Assembly: GCA_049487715.1 (NCBI GenBank)
Contig: CP150546.1
Coordinates: forward strand, 62,001 to 126,000
Source of the DNA: Pycnococcus provasolii
Taxonomy: Eukaryota > Chlorophyta > Pseudoscourfieldiophyceae > Pseudoscourfieldiales
Direction: 5' to 3'
Length of the DNA stretch: 64,000 nucleotides
In this document: one piece after another, positions 35,621 through 45,619 of the stretch
Position numbering within the stretch: the stretch's first letter is position 1
How the letters are laid out: each line of letters begins with the position of its first letter
Position numbers and translations under genes: made by a program
Notes under the pieces: generated by a model
The model's input: the letters and a program-made list of their open reading frames with translations, nothing else
Database searches by the model: none
What the model was told of the DNA's origin: nothing

Positions 35621-38428
35621 TCACCGCGGTTCCGATTCTTTCTCATCCTGTTGGGACCTTTGAAAATTCTGAGGCAGCATGTTGTTGCCTTGGAACAAAC
35701 GGTCAAATCGCTTCTTCCCTTCGGAGCTAACCTTGTGAAATGCCGCCGAGGGAGTGTGGCTGTCGCGCGACCCACTTCTCTTCGATGGCTGATACACATT
35801 TGGCCCCACAGGTTGATTGTGGCAATTGACAGGCGCCGCAGATGCCGAGCGCGTCGTGCGGGTACCTTGCGTCAGCGGTTCGGTCGTTAGTGCGCCTGTG
35901 CCATCGCCAGAGCCACCATGAGATCCACTTCCGTTTCCGTTTCCACTGCCGTTGCCGTCGGCACCTGGCCGCAGCTCGTTGGAGGCACCCTCCGTGGGTG
36001 GTGACGGGTCTTTGACTGGCCCAGCGGGCACGCCCTTTGGGTTTGTCGTCGCCTCGTCGCTGGCATTTGGGCTCTGCTCACGTTCCGTGGGTGATCGCGT
36101 GCCTCCCAATCTGATGTTGTTGTCGACATTGCCAACATGCCTTGGATCATCCGATCCGCTACTGCTCCGTCCATTTGTTCCACCATTGGCATTTCCGTTC
36201 GCATCGATGCCCGAACCATGATTTTTCGCCGTGGCGGTGCGACCTGCACCCGCGAACGCCACGCCGGCGGCTGCGGTGTCCTGCCGAGCCTGCTTCGCAG
36301 CCGTGGCGACGACAGGCTTTGTGGAGCGAGGAGGATTATTCTTCTCTTCGACGGTGGCTGCTGCCGCTGCCGCCGTGGCGGCAGCTGCTGCTGCAGCTGC
36401 TGCTGCTGCGGCGGCGGAGATGGTAGCGGTATTGTGGACAGCATTCTCGTCCATGGGAACGGCGGTCATGTTTGCAGCTGTGGGTGCTTCCTTTGCCAAC
36501 GTGCCCACCTTCATTGGCGCGGGTGCAGCTGCAGCAGCGGCTGCAGTTGCCGCGTTGGCACTAGGGATCGCATGCGCGGCTGCAGCCCTCGTCGCATCCA
36601 CTTGTTGTCCCTTGACGTTCTTCTGTTCCGAGCCATTTCCATGTGTCGTGCCACTGCCACTTCCCTGGATGTCGCAGCTCATCTCACGGTCATTACGCCC
36701 ATACGAGGATGTTCTTCGCATCTTCGCCTCACGAAGGCGGCTGACTCTTTCCGCACGACGCTGTGCAGTCTCGTCGTTCGCATGCCCATTATTGTTGGCA
36801 TTTCCAGCCGCGGCGGCCATAGCCGCGGCGGCAATGTCCTGCGAAGAATGCGAGGCATTCGCCTTGGCTAACTGCGCAAGCGCCGCCGCCTGCTGCTGCA
36901 TCTGCTGCTGAGTCATGGCGTTTGATGTCATGATGGCTGTCATCGACTGTGCGGGTGTCAAGCTGGCACCAGGCACGAACGCGCCAAGGCTTGCGAGGGC
37001 ATTCTGCATACCCGCGCTCTGCAGCTGCTGCGCGAAAGCCGCCGTGGGGAAGGCTCCCCACGCTCCTACTGGATTGGTAGCCATGGCAGCCGCCATCTGC
37101 TGTTGGGCAAACAGCGCGAGGGCTGGATGCGCCAACGAGGTGGCAAGATGGTTCGGCGAGTACGATCCCATGTTTGCCGCGGACCATCGTGCAAAGGCGG
37201 ACGCTGACGTCGTCGGCTGCGGAGTCGACACCTGAGCTTGAGCCGCCGCCGCCTGCTGAATCAGCTGCTGCGCCGCAGCAGCCGCGGCTGCAAAATTGTG
37301 GTCCGATGTGGAGCGCGACATGGGAGGTGGCGGGGGCGGGGGAGGTGGCGGAGGCGGGGGTGGCGGAGGAGGAGCACCAGCAGCAGCAGCACCGGCAGCG
37401 GCGTGCGAAATCTGCGGCGGTGCCGCCGCGGCTGCTACCGCAGCTGCCGCTGCCGCCAACATAGCAGACTGATCAGGCGTATTTCTCACAGGCCCACCAA
37501 AGGCCTCGCTGCTCGATCTGTGCAGCGGCTTCGCCATGGGTGCAAACAGGTGATGGTAACCTGCCGCCGCCGCCGCCGCCGCCGCCGCCGCTGCCGCCAC
37601 ACTCGGCGTGCCAGCACCGCACGCATCCGTGGTGAGCATCGTGGTGGTTGACGAAGGTCTCGGGGGTGGCACGATTGGTGGAGGTGGTGGTGGATGGCCT
37701 GAGTGATGACCATTTTGGTGGTGAGGAGGCGGAGGAACGGACGTCGTGGTGGTCGTGGTGGTTGTGGGTGCAGGCGCCGCGTGAGCGGCAGCTGCCGCCG
37801 CTATGGCAGCGGCAGCGGCTGGACTCGCTCCAGCAGCGGCGGCTGCCGCCGCGGCTGCAGCAACCGCCTGAGAGGTTGCCGGTGGCGAGTTTGCCAAGCC
37901 TTCGACGCTCAGCGCCTTTGCAGCCTTTTTGGGGTACGGGTAAAGAGGCTTACGCTTCGGCCTTGGCGGAGGTATGCTGTCCAAGTTTTCCATCGCTCCA
38001 GCACCCGCACCACCCGAGTTATTCGCCGCCTCTCGTTCCAGCTTGGAGAACCACTTCTGCGCGTGAGACCGGATTTGCACAGCCGATTTCGTTCCGATGT
38101 ACTCCTGGATGCGACGCCAAGCACGCCCGTACTTGCGCAGAGCCTCCTTGAAGCGGTTGTGTTCCTCGTCGGTCCACCGTTCTCGCTGTTTCGTTATCGT
38201 GTACGGCTTTCGTACTTTCAGTGGCCCGTGCGTTTGCTGGGATGAGGTGGAATGCGGGTGGATGGTTGCCATGGCTGCGGCGAGAGCTGCGGCGGTGACA
38301 AAGGATGATGGAGGAGGGGGCGGTGCCGAAGATGATGGCAGAAGTTGTTGGGTGTTGTTCGGACTCTCTTCCGAATCCGGATTCTCCGTCATCTGACCAT
38401 CATCCGAGAAGCTGTTTGTCTTGGTCAT
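35621..38428 (-). CDS. CCA1/LHY/REVEILLE-type single-MYB transcription factor
   Basis: 935 residues. One MYB repeat at ~80-130: RERWTDEEHNRFKEALRKYG, AWRRIQEYIGTKSAVQIRSH, AQKWFSKLE. It is preceded by RKPYTITK, which together with SHAQK(W/F)F defines the CCA1/LHY/RVE clade. These proteins bind evening-element-like promoter sites in the circadian clock and light responses of green plants. The rest is low-complexity (long Ala runs, polyproline near 365, Gln/Asn-rich) with no other fold. The C-terminal block (SSEGKKRFDRLFQGNN) is ordered-looking and charged. The great length comes from homopolymers, which may vary between strains. Confidence 0.92.
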   Translation of the reverse strand: MTKTNSFSDDGQMTENPDSEESPNNTQQLLPSSSAPPPPPSSFVTAAALAAAMATIHPHSTSSQQTHGPLKVRKPYTITKQRERWTDEEHNRFKEALRKYGRAWRRIQEYIGTKSAVQIRSHAQKWFSKLEREAANNSGGAGAGAMENLDSIPPPRPKRKPLYPYPKKAAKALSVEGLANSPPATSQAVAAAAAAAAAAGASPAAAAAIAAAAAAHAAPAPTTTTTTTTSVPPPPHHQNGHHSGHPPPPPPIVPPPRPSSTTTMLTTDACGAGTPSVAAAAAAAAAAAAGYHHLFAPMAKPLHRSSSEAFGGPVRNTPDQSAMLAAAAAAVAAAAAPPQISHAAAGAAAAGAPPPPPPPPPPPPPPPPPMSRSTSDHNFAAAAAAAQQLIQQAAAAQAQVSTPQPTTSASAFARWSAANMGSYSPNHLATSLAHPALALFAQQQMAAAMATNPVGAWGAFPTAAFAQQLQSAGMQNALASLGAFVPGASLTPAQSMTAIMTSNAMTQQQMQQQAAALAQLAKANASHSSQDIAAAAMAAAAGNANNNGHANDETAQRRAERVSRLREAKMRRTSSYGRNDREMSCDIQGSGSGTTHGNGSEQKNVKGQQVDATRAAAAHAIPSANAATAAAAAAAPAPMKVGTLAKEAPTAANMTAVPMDENAVHNTATISAAAAAAAAAAAAATAAAAAATVEEKNNPPRSTKPVVATAAKQARQDTAAAGVAFAGAGRTATAKNHGSGIDANGNANGGTNGRSSSGSDDPRHVGNVDNNIRLGGTRSPTEREQSPNASDEATTNPKGVPAGPVKDPSPPTEGASNELRPGADGNGSGNGNGSGSHGGSGDGTGALTTEPLTQGTRTTRSASAAPVNCHNQPVGPNVYQPSKRSGSRDSHTPSAAFHKVSSEGKKRFDRLFQGNNMLPQNFQRSQQDEKESEPR

Positions 38429-39417
38429 ATTCTGTTATTGAACGACGAGCGGATGAGGGAAAGAAGAGAGAGAGAGAGAGGTGTAGGAAGGCACAACCTG
38501 CCACCACCTTGAATGAGTGTAATTGAAGTGTAATGAATCAATCAATCCCTTATTCTTCAAAAAGAAGAAGCAAGAGGCGAGGAAACGAAATCCACCAGAA
38601 ATGTATAAGGAACGAGAAATCCACCAGAACAATAATGCGAGCCAGGAGCCAGGAAATGAAATGTGAGCACAAGTAAACACACAGGTAGAGATAGAAGAAA
38701 CACTAAGCTACTAAGAAACACAAAGCTACGAGACACTACTCACAAGCACGCGCAGGAGGACGCCATGGCTGCTTCGAAGTAGAAGAGCCTATGCTGCTGA
38801 ACCGAACGAGGAGAGGAGAGGACGCCAAGCCTGCTCCGAGTACGAGTCCGAGCGAGGGGGAGGAGGGAGGGGAAGCAGGCGAAGGTGTACGTTGGATTAT
38901 TTTCTGTCTTCGAGGTGCCGGGTGCGCCAAAAATCGTCCTGAGGAATCAAAGAAAGTGCGCTGTGGCACTTTTTGAGGCATGTTTGCCCCCCTCCGGCCT
39001 GGGCCTATCCACTTCCTGGGGCTCCCATTTCTGCAATTTCTGCACACATGCGCTTTCTATCTTTTCTCCACCGAGAATTAATTGGCCGCGTGGGAAAAAA
39101 GGGGACCAATCCAAGGGAGGGGGAGGGAGAAGGGAAAAGGGGAGGGAAGGGACCCCTCTTTTTCCGTCGCGTGGGATCCAACCTCTGCTGTGGGGAAACT
39201 CAAACATCGGTGAGTGGGTCGTCCCCTTTAGGCAGACGACTCCGAAGAGGGGCCATCTTTTGTTTTCCGCCCAGTTCCGCCCCGAAATTTGCGCCATTTC
39301 TGCTTCGAAAAAGCGCTTGGGATTTTTTTGGCAGGAGATCTCCCAGGCCACAAATTGGCCAGATATGAAACGACGGGTCGCCGATGCCGAATCCCACCCC
39401 GCAGATTGCGCCTTGTA

Positions 39418-39563
39418 CATGTGTCGTCGTGGTGGGCGTTCGTCGTGGTCGACGTCGAGCACGTCCAACGGAGAGGGCTAGCTTTGGGGGTTGAGACGGA
39501 CAGAGCTGGGGGTTGGACGTGCTCGACGTCGACCACGACGAACGCCCACCACGACGACACATG
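39418..39563. repeat. 52-bp perfect inverted repeat (hairpin)
   Basis: Arms 39418-39469 and 39512-39563 are exact reverse complements, from CATGTGTCGTCGTGG to CACGTCCAAC, with a 42-bp loop. The stem continues outward by CCTTG/CAAGG after a 2-nt bulge. No target-site duplication is visible at its borders. A transcript would fold into a stem of about 57 bp. Confidence 0.93.
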
Positions 39564-39604
39564 CAAGGTTATGACGAAGCGTGGTAACGAAATCGAGCTT
39601 GTCA

Positions 39605-39666
39605 GGTTAGGGTTTTGGGTAGGGCTAGGGCTAGGGCTAGGGTTAGGGTTAGGTTAGGTTAGGGTT
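39605..39666 (+). repeat. TTAGGG-type degenerate array upstream of LSm7
   Basis: TTAGGG and variants (GCTAGGG, GGTTAGG) over 62 bp, about 260 bp before the LSm7 ATG. Confidence 0.85.
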
Positions 39667-39924
39667 CTCCCCCGTCTGTGTTCTTTTTTCCGCCGCCTCT
39701 GTTTCCCCTGTCCTGCTGGTGTCTCCGGTTTTGCCTCTCGGTCGGTGTCGGCCTGTGCGTGCGCCTCTTGCGTACTTACCTAATATTATTCTTTGCGAAC
39801 AGTTTGCAGTGCGTTGCTCGGTACGCTTCAGTTGTTAACGTTATAACAGCAGGCTTGTTCTATTAAAAATACTTGGTGGGTTGGAGAGTACGCTGACTGC
39901 TGACTGCTGACTTCTTCATCATCC

Positions 39925-40224
39925 ATGGCGCGCAAGGAGACTGTGCTCGACCTCGCGAAGTTCGTAGACAGCCAGGTGCACGTCAAACTCGCGGGAGGGA
40001 GGGAAATGATGGGCGTTCTCAAGGGATACGATCAACTGCTTAACCTCGTGCTCGACGAAGGCGTCGAGTACCTGCGCGACCCAGAAGACCCGACGAAGGT
40101 CACGGACGCAACCAGACCGCTCGGACTCGTCGTGCTGCGAGGTACGGCTGTCATGCTCGTCGCGCCGGAAACGGGAAAGACGGAAATTGCAAACCCGTTT
40201 ATCAACCCGGAAGCCGCAGAGTAG
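39925..40224 (+). CDS. LSM7: U6 snRNA-associated Sm-like protein LSm7
   Basis: 99 residues. The Sm fold is complete: VLDLAKFVDSQVHVKLAGGREMMG, then LKGYDQLLNLVLDEGVEYL (Sm1, with the Asp and Asn that contact RNA) and LGLVVLRGTAVMLV (Sm2, R-G motif). The DPTKVTDATRPLG linker and IANPF tail are characteristic of LSm7. It is a subunit of the LSm2-8 ring (U6 snRNP, nucleus) and the LSm1-7 ring (mRNA decay, cytoplasm). LSm4 is encoded 14 kb away in the same window. TGTAA lies shortly after the stop. Confidence 0.95.
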   Translation: MARKETVLDLAKFVDSQVHVKLAGGREMMGVLKGYDQLLNLVLDEGVEYLRDPEDPTKVTDATRPLGLVVLRGTAVMLVAPETGKTEIANPFINPEAAE

Positions 40225-40352
40225 ATCTTCGCTGCGTCACTGCTTCGGATCACGTCGCGAAGGTACAACTTTGTTGAAAGGTGTAATTCACATTACAGTA
40301 CACGCAAATCTTGTTAACGACACGACACGCGACCGGAGCAGTGCGCGCATCC

Positions 40353-41394
40353 TCACTTCACGAAGCGGCCCTGCACAAATTTGCGCTTCATCACCGTGCC
40401 GTGCTTGCGATTTACGTTTCTCTCGCTCGTGCACCTCGAGGTGCGCCGTGCGAAATCCGCCAGCCTCCATAGCCGCGGCGAGCTCGTCGCAGCCAAAGAA
40501 GTACGAGAGTGTGTTGTCGCCTCGACGAAAGAACTTGCCTGAAGCGTCAACGGCGAGGCCTGCTGTCGAGTCCGCCTTGTTGTCCACGGTGGCGCCGCCG
40601 GCGCGACGCTCGTTCTTCGCCGCCATGCGCAGCTGCACCATATCCCCTTCGGCGTAGTCACGGAACAGCACCGTGCCCCCGTCGGGTTTCAGTGCACGAT
40701 ATGCCTCCGCGATGGCGTGCTTTCTCCCATCCTCGTCAAGCGCGGAGAGGAAGTACACCATGGAGACGTAGTCGTACGTCGCAGGCTCGTCGCAGATGGG
40801 ATCGCACGAGGCGTCACGGTGCAAGGTTTGCATTCTCCTCGGGTCGTACTCCGGCGACGACTCGATGACGTCGAGTGCTGACCGAGAGCAGTCAACGCAC
40901 GTCACGACGAGGTTCGGGTTTGCACGCACGAGCGGGAAGGCTGCGTTGCCGACGCCGCTACCAAGCTCGAGCACGCGCTTGCTGTTCTCCCCCGGCGGCG
41001 GCGCCTTATCCGGTTCGAGTGGAGGAATGTGCGCGAGCGGGTTCGCGCGGACGGCGGGTGGCATGAGTTCCCCCCAGTCCTTGCGTAGGTAGTACCTGTG
41101 CTTGAAGAACCTGTTTGCGTGCTGCGAGTAGAACGACTCCCAGTGTTGAGCCTCGGCGGGGTCGCCTGCAGCAGGTTCGCCATCTTGCGCCAACAGGTTA
41201 TCTGACGAGGGATGTAACTCCGACGTTGCACGGGAAGCGCTTCCGTAGCAGCAGCAGCACACGAGTCTTCCCGCCGGGTACCACCAGGGCCGGCGCTGCA
41301 TGTTCTGTGCAGTTCTGGCGTGGCTGTGGCTGTGGCTGTGGCGCACCGGAGTGTTGTGCGGCGACCGAGGAGCGAGGAGAACGCTACCCGCCAT
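40353..41394 (-). CDS. tRNA N3-methylcytidine methyltransferase (METTL2/6/8 type), frameshifted near the end
   Basis: Family landmarks in order: HWESFYSQHANRFFKHRYYL, RVLELGSGVGNAAFPL (SAM motif I), VTCVDCSRSALDVI, VSMVYFLSALD, LKPDGGTVLFRDYAEGDMVQLRM, then NTLSYFF. This is the METTL2/6/8 (Trm140) family that methylates C32 of tRNA anticodon loops. The frame continues to 40288, but its last ~35 residues are not family-like. The neighbouring frame gives NVNRKHGTVMKRKFVQGRF and a stop at 40353, the expected end. The switch falls on CTCGCTCG (40422-40429), a perfect 4-bp tandem duplication; counting one copy keeps frame. The N-terminus has a HSHSHSH run; a start at MQRRPWW is also possible. Confidence 0.85.
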
Positions 41395-41785
41395 TTATGC
41401 TGGGAGAGGGAGAGGGAGAAGGAGAAGACTTGGGCGGCAGGGAAACCCACGATAACCCTAACCCTAACCCTAACCCTAACCCTAACCCTAACCCTAACCC
41501 CCAAGGACGGGATATGGAACCTGGGAGGGATCCCGAATGAACAACGGGGGAAAAAGAACACTGGCCAAGGGGGGGGAGAAAACGCGGGAAGGGGAAGGGA
41601 AGGGGAAGGGAAGAACCTCCCGCTCTTCTTCATCTGCTTTTCGCCCTTGCCCCTTGCCCCCTCCTAGCTAGAGAAGACGGCGGGAAAAACTATTCACACT
41701 CCCATCACTCCCCTCCATCACATCACATCACCCCATAGTTATCTCGTTACCCGCTTGCGTGCTGCTCTTAGCCTAGCCAATAGTG
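41395..41785. promoter_or_regulatory. Divergent promoter region with 8-unit CCCTAA array
   Basis: 391 bp between the tRNA methyltransferase and SAS-4 genes. It holds a purine GA tract (41402-41429), the telomere-type array 41453-41500 and a G/A-rich tract (41541-41613). Confidence 0.55.
41453..41500 (-). repeat. CCCTAA array, eight units
   Basis: Perfect TAACCC x 8 over 48 bp, the longest uninterrupted telomere-type array in the window. It starts 59 bp before the methyltransferase ATG. Confidence 0.95.
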
Positions 41786-44215
41786 ATGGCATCGGTTGTT
41801 GTTGAGCACACAGGTTTCCCGGAACCCTTGAGCACACAGGACATAGACGCGACGCCCGTGCGTGGCGTCGCGTCCTTCTCGGAACTCCTCGAGGCGTCGC
41901 TCTCGCACTCGCCCGATGTCACGAACACGCCGGAGGATAACCGGCCGAGACTAGTGCAACAAACGCAGCAGACGGCCAAGCTGCACATCAACGTCGCTGA
42001 AGGTAACTCCGACGTTCTCGCCAACACGACGAACCAGATGGAGGCGGCTTCTCAACTGGTGGACACGCCGTCGCCAAGGCCGTTCCTTAAGAAAGGGTCG
42101 AGAAATAAACTCACTGTCATACCGAGAAAGGGAAAGGCGGCTGCCGTGCACGTGCCGGCCGTGCAGGCCAAGGTGGACTCTGGACGCACGGCGGGGAAAG
42201 GTGCAGATGTGCCCAGGTCGCCCGACGTTTCGTCCGCAACGGCAAGGGCCACGGCGAACGCCAACCAGCAGCAGCCAAATGTCTACACGCCACCTAGGCC
42301 TGAGGTGCCGCTCGAGGTGTCGCCGTCCAGCGTCAGCCGAAGCGTGAGCCACAGCACTGACACGTACCGTTATCAAGATATGGCATATGCTGCAGACGCT
42401 TACGCCGCTCCTGCCGAGGTGGACAGTGGCTACCACGACGAAGACGGCTACAGACAGCCTCCACCTGCGTCAAGGCAAAAGCTGCAACACCACCAGCCTC
42501 AGCAGCACACCAGCTACGCGGCGATGCACCTTGCCGGTTCTGCTCAAGACTACGGCTTCGGTGACGAGGAAGTCGTCTCGGACAACGAGCCTGTCAAGTC
42601 AAAGACGCCGGAGCTGGATGAGTTCGAGCGAATTGAGGCGGCATGCGCGCGCGACGCGGGCGGCGAGCACGCGCAACCTCCTGCTCAGAGCAACGACCTG
42701 TGGGACGAGCTTGCGGCGTCGCTTGGCGCTCCTCAGCCTTCGGGGGAACCTCGAGGGGAACCTCAGCAGCATGCTTGGGCATCGAAGTCGGACACGCCGA
42801 ATGGAACGCGATTCAGCACGGACAATCCGCTATGGGGAGAGGGTGACGAGCAGCACCAGCACCAGCACCAGCACCAGCACAGCCTGCGGAAGACAGCGAG
42901 AGCGCCGGCGCCAGCCAGCGCGGACGACGAGGATATGTGGGAAGAGGACGTTGATGGCGCATCACCCGCTGCAGTGCGAGTGCAGGAAGCACCGCCGTCC
43001 GAGCTCGTTCGCTCGCTCTTCTACGCTGAGCCAACCCCAGCTGCTTCCGCGAGCCGGCGAGCGACGGCAAGTACGAGGCGGCGGACGATGCGACGCAGTG
43101 CTGACGCGACTCAGCCGCCACAGCCGCAGCAGCAGCAGCAGCAGCAGCATAATACCGCGGCAGTGGCGGCGGAAATGGCAGAGCTGCGTGCACGTGCTGA
43201 GGAGGCGGAGCGTGTGGCGAAGGAGGAGAGACGTCGAAGCCTCGCCTTGCGAACGGAGCTCGAGCGTGAGCGCGCCAAGCACGCCAAGGCACTCGAGGTG
43301 GAGGCAGAACGTACTGCGTCGGCATTGGCGGCGGCTGCGGACGCGAAGACGACGGCGGACAAACTTGCACGTCGCGAGCGTCGCCTTCTTGATCAGCAGA
43401 GCCAGTGGGCGGATGCTCAGCTCACGACCAAGAAGGGAAGAGAGGAGCTCGAGCGTGCAACGACGGAGCTGGAGGAGGTGAAGTCTGCCGCACGTGCGCA
43501 AGATCGACGTCACAAGATGGAGACGGAGCGTCTGCGCTCAAGGAACGGCGATCTTTCGTCTCGCGTGAACGAGCTCGAGGACGAGGTGAGGAGGCTGGGC
43601 GTTGCAAAGCTTGCGGCTGAGGAGCGTGCGGCGGCGGCGGCGGACGCCGCGACAAGGCGTGAGCGTCGCTCGGTGGCGGAGGTTCCGACGTCGTCAGCGC
43701 CGATGACGATGTCGATGTCGACGACGTCATCATCCGGTGCAATCGCCGCGAAGGCTGCTGCCAGCCCGGCGTCGCCTCTACGTGCATCAGAACCCGCGGC
43801 ACCTTCGGGGAAACGAGCGCCTCGCGTCGTTCGCTTCCCCAACGGCACCGTGAAGGAAACACGTGCGGACGGCGTGATGGTTGTGGGCTTCACGAACGGC
43901 GACTTGAAGGTGCAGCGCACGGACGGCACCGTTGAGTACTACTACGCTGAAGTAGGTACGTGGCATGCATCAAATTCCAGCGGCAACGGCGCACCTGAGC
44001 TCTATTTTTTCCCCGGCGGACAGGCGGAGGCCCATTTCGTTGGCGGGTCGAAAGAGATCCTCTTCCCGGATGGCGCGTGCCGCCTCGTCGACGCGAATGG
44101 CGAGGAGGAGGACGTGCCGCCGGCGGAGGCACCCGTGCGCCTGCGTGCGCTCGCAGCCTTGCGCGGTGGACCGCCGTCGCGGCCGCACGGACAAGCGAGC
44201 GAGATTGCCGCGTAA
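41786..44215 (+). CDS. SAS4: Centriole assembly protein SAS-4/CPAP-like (TCP10 C-terminal domain)
   Basis: 809 residues from the ATG at 41786. Residues 1-440 are low-complexity with short acidic motifs. Residues ~455-640 form a coiled coil rich in Glu/Arg/Ala. The C-terminal ~105 residues are the TCP (G-box) domain: RVVRFPNGTVKE, VVGFTNGDLKVQRTDGTVEYYYAEVGTWH, ELYFFPGGQAEAHFVGG, KEILFPDG. This repeated single-sheet G-N-G-T/D-G pattern is specific to CPAP/SAS-4 and T-complex protein 10. It binds STIL/Ana2-type partners and builds centriolar microtubules. Its presence indicates the organism makes centrioles or basal bodies. Gln and His homopolymers are present. Confidence 0.88.
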   Translation: MASVVVEHTGFPEPLSTQDIDATPVRGVASFSELLEASLSHSPDVTNTPEDNRPRLVQQTQQTAKLHINVAEGNSDVLANTTNQMEAASQLVDTPSPRPFLKKGSRNKLTVIPRKGKAAAVHVPAVQAKVDSGRTAGKGADVPRSPDVSSATARATANANQQQPNVYTPPRPEVPLEVSPSSVSRSVSHSTDTYRYQDMAYAADAYAAPAEVDSGYHDEDGYRQPPPASRQKLQHHQPQQHTSYAAMHLAGSAQDYGFGDEEVVSDNEPVKSKTPELDEFERIEAACARDAGGEHAQPPAQSNDLWDELAASLGAPQPSGEPRGEPQQHAWASKSDTPNGTRFSTDNPLWGEGDEQHQHQHQHQHSLRKTARAPAPASADDEDMWEEDVDGASPAAVRVQEAPPSELVRSLFYAEPTPAASASRRATASTRRRTMRRSADATQPPQPQQQQQQQHNTAAVAAEMAELRARAEEAERVAKEERRRSLALRTELERERAKHAKALEVEAERTASALAAAADAKTTADKLARRERRLLDQQSQWADAQLTTKKGREELERATTELEEVKSAARAQDRRHKMETERLRSRNGDLSSRVNELEDEVRRLGVAKLAAEERAAAAADAATRRERRSVAEVPTSSAPMTMSMSTTSSSGAIAAKAAASPASPLRASEPAAPSGKRAPRVVRFPNGTVKETRADGVMVVGFTNGDLKVQRTDGTVEYYYAEVGTWHASNSSGNGAPELYFFPGGQAEAHFVGGSKEILFPDGACRLVDANGEEEDVPPAEAPVRLRALAALRGGPPSRPHGQASEIAA

Positions 44216-44367
44216 ATAGAAAACTTTTTATGATTCAATCGCGGATCCCCACGTAAAGAGTGAGGAAGCAAGCAGCCTCGGGGGCTCCATCCCCCTCCCA
44301 CGCCCTTTGCCCCCCGGCAGCCTTGACCCTACCCTGCGGCACGCATCAGTGACGTTTTTACAATTAG

Positions 44368-45393
44368 ATGGCGTCGATGAGGAAGATGATGATGCTGGCG
44401 ATCGTGGTTCTCTTCGTGGTGCTGTCGCTACTCGACACGCACAATAGCCTGATCAAGGTGGCGATGGCACAGCTGCAGATGGAGGTGGATGTGCCGGCGG
44501 CGGAGCCTCTTCCAGCTCAGCAGGAGGAGGGGGGAGAACTGCAATCACCTGAGCATCATTTGAAAGAGAGCGTCGACGATGCGCTCAAGCAATGGCTCAA
44601 TCAACAGGACGCAAAAGAACCAAAGGAGGCGGTGGATGCAAATACTACTATTGCGACTACCAATTCGTCATCGCATTTGTCCACCAGCAGTGATGATGTG
44701 CAACAGACAATTGCACCACCACCACCACCGATGATCAATGAGCTAGCTGCCAGATCAACAAACACGACGACGGGTAGCTCGGCGATGACTGACGAACAAA
44801 TTCAATCTACGTACCATGCGATGCTCAGCGAACAGCCGGGAATTCTCGACAAGGTTGAGGCAGCTGCTGGTGGCAACGACGAGCCGAACGAGGTGAAAGA
44901 GGTGGCACAGGATAATAATGATGATGCTACCATTGCTGCTGCTGGTGATTTGACAACAACGGCGGAAGACAAAACAGATGATACGGCATGGCGCGAAATC
45001 CCGTTCAGGGCTGAGGAGCACTACGGAGGCGGGCTTGAAGAACAACAACAAGACGTGCCAGTACCAGCACCTATCATGCCGAGTGGTGAGCCTCCAGAGC
45101 CACCATCCTTCGACAACAATGTCTTCTACGTGTCGGACGGAAACATGCCTTCGAACGACGACAACTCTCGTGCCCAAGTGACTTTCTTCTTCTTCATCGT
45201 CGCCGTGGCGGTGGCAATCGCTTGCTACTACTGCCGTGACCAATTGATTCCGCATCTGCGTACGGCCCGTGATTTGGTGGTGCGCACGCTATGCTTTTGG
45301 CGTCGTAAGCAGTCGACGATGCGCTTGAGCACGGCGGAGCTGACGAACACGAGGGGCGGGCGGATTCCGGGGGAGAACTGGAACTGGAACTGA
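44368..45393 (+). CDS. Single-pass membrane protein of unknown function
   Basis: 341 residues. Residues 1-34 are a signal peptide or anchor (MMMLAIVVLFVVLSLL). The lumenal region (35-265) is acidic and rich in Gln, Asn, Thr and Pro, with Asn-X-Ser/Thr sites and no recognisable fold. A transmembrane helix (VTFFFFIVAVAVAIACYYC) is at about 269-288. The ~50-residue basic cytoplasmic tail ends NWNWN. Not recognised. It lies head-to-tail between SAS-4 and the GT29 gene. Confidence 0.65.
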   Translation: MASMRKMMMLAIVVLFVVLSLLDTHNSLIKVAMAQLQMEVDVPAAEPLPAQQEEGGELQSPEHHLKESVDDALKQWLNQQDAKEPKEAVDANTTIATTNSSSHLSTSSDDVQQTIAPPPPPMINELAARSTNTTTGSSAMTDEQIQSTYHAMLSEQPGILDKVEAAAGGNDEPNEVKEVAQDNNDDATIAAAGDLTTTAEDKTDDTAWREIPFRAEEHYGGGLEEQQQDVPVPAPIMPSGEPPEPPSFDNNVFYVSDGNMPSNDDNSRAQVTFFFFIVAVAVAIACYYCRDQLIPHLRTARDLVVRTLCFWRRKQSTMRLSTAELTNTRGGRIPGENWNWN

Positions 45394-45619
45394 AGAACGA
45401 TGCGCGTTTGGAGCTGACAATAATAAGGCGGGGGAAAGATGGGGGGGGGGGGAGGGGATCCATGTCACGAACTTGTCCTCCCCTCTCGCCTCTCAACTTT
45501 ACCAGCCATCGCCACCACGCAGACCGTAAACTTCACCTTAGTGGCCGGGGCTGCCAACGCTCAACCTCCCTCTACAACCTCCTCACACCGTCACTCGCCA
45601 CCGGCCAGACCGGCCAGAC

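Larger units (their letters stand above)
38429..39924. other. Long intergenic region, MYB to LSm7
   Basis: 1496 bp, divergent. In order it has a GA microsatellite (38462-38480), a small stem AAAGTGC/GCACTTT (38952-38971), a GC-skewed stretch open in several frames but without coding character (38885-39481), a perfect 52-bp inverted repeat (39418-39563) and a TTAGGG-type array (39605-39666). No gene can be supported. Confidence 0.5.

Noticed and set aside
38885-39481. 198-codon plus-strand open frame, open also in other frames
   Set aside because: Starts with GTG, has no recognisable motif, and runs into the hairpin. Several frames being open together reflects low stop-codon density.
41453-41500. 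Chromosome end or subtelomere
   Set aside because: Arrays are at most 8 units, occur at ten places on both strands and lie between ordinary genes, so this is interstitial.
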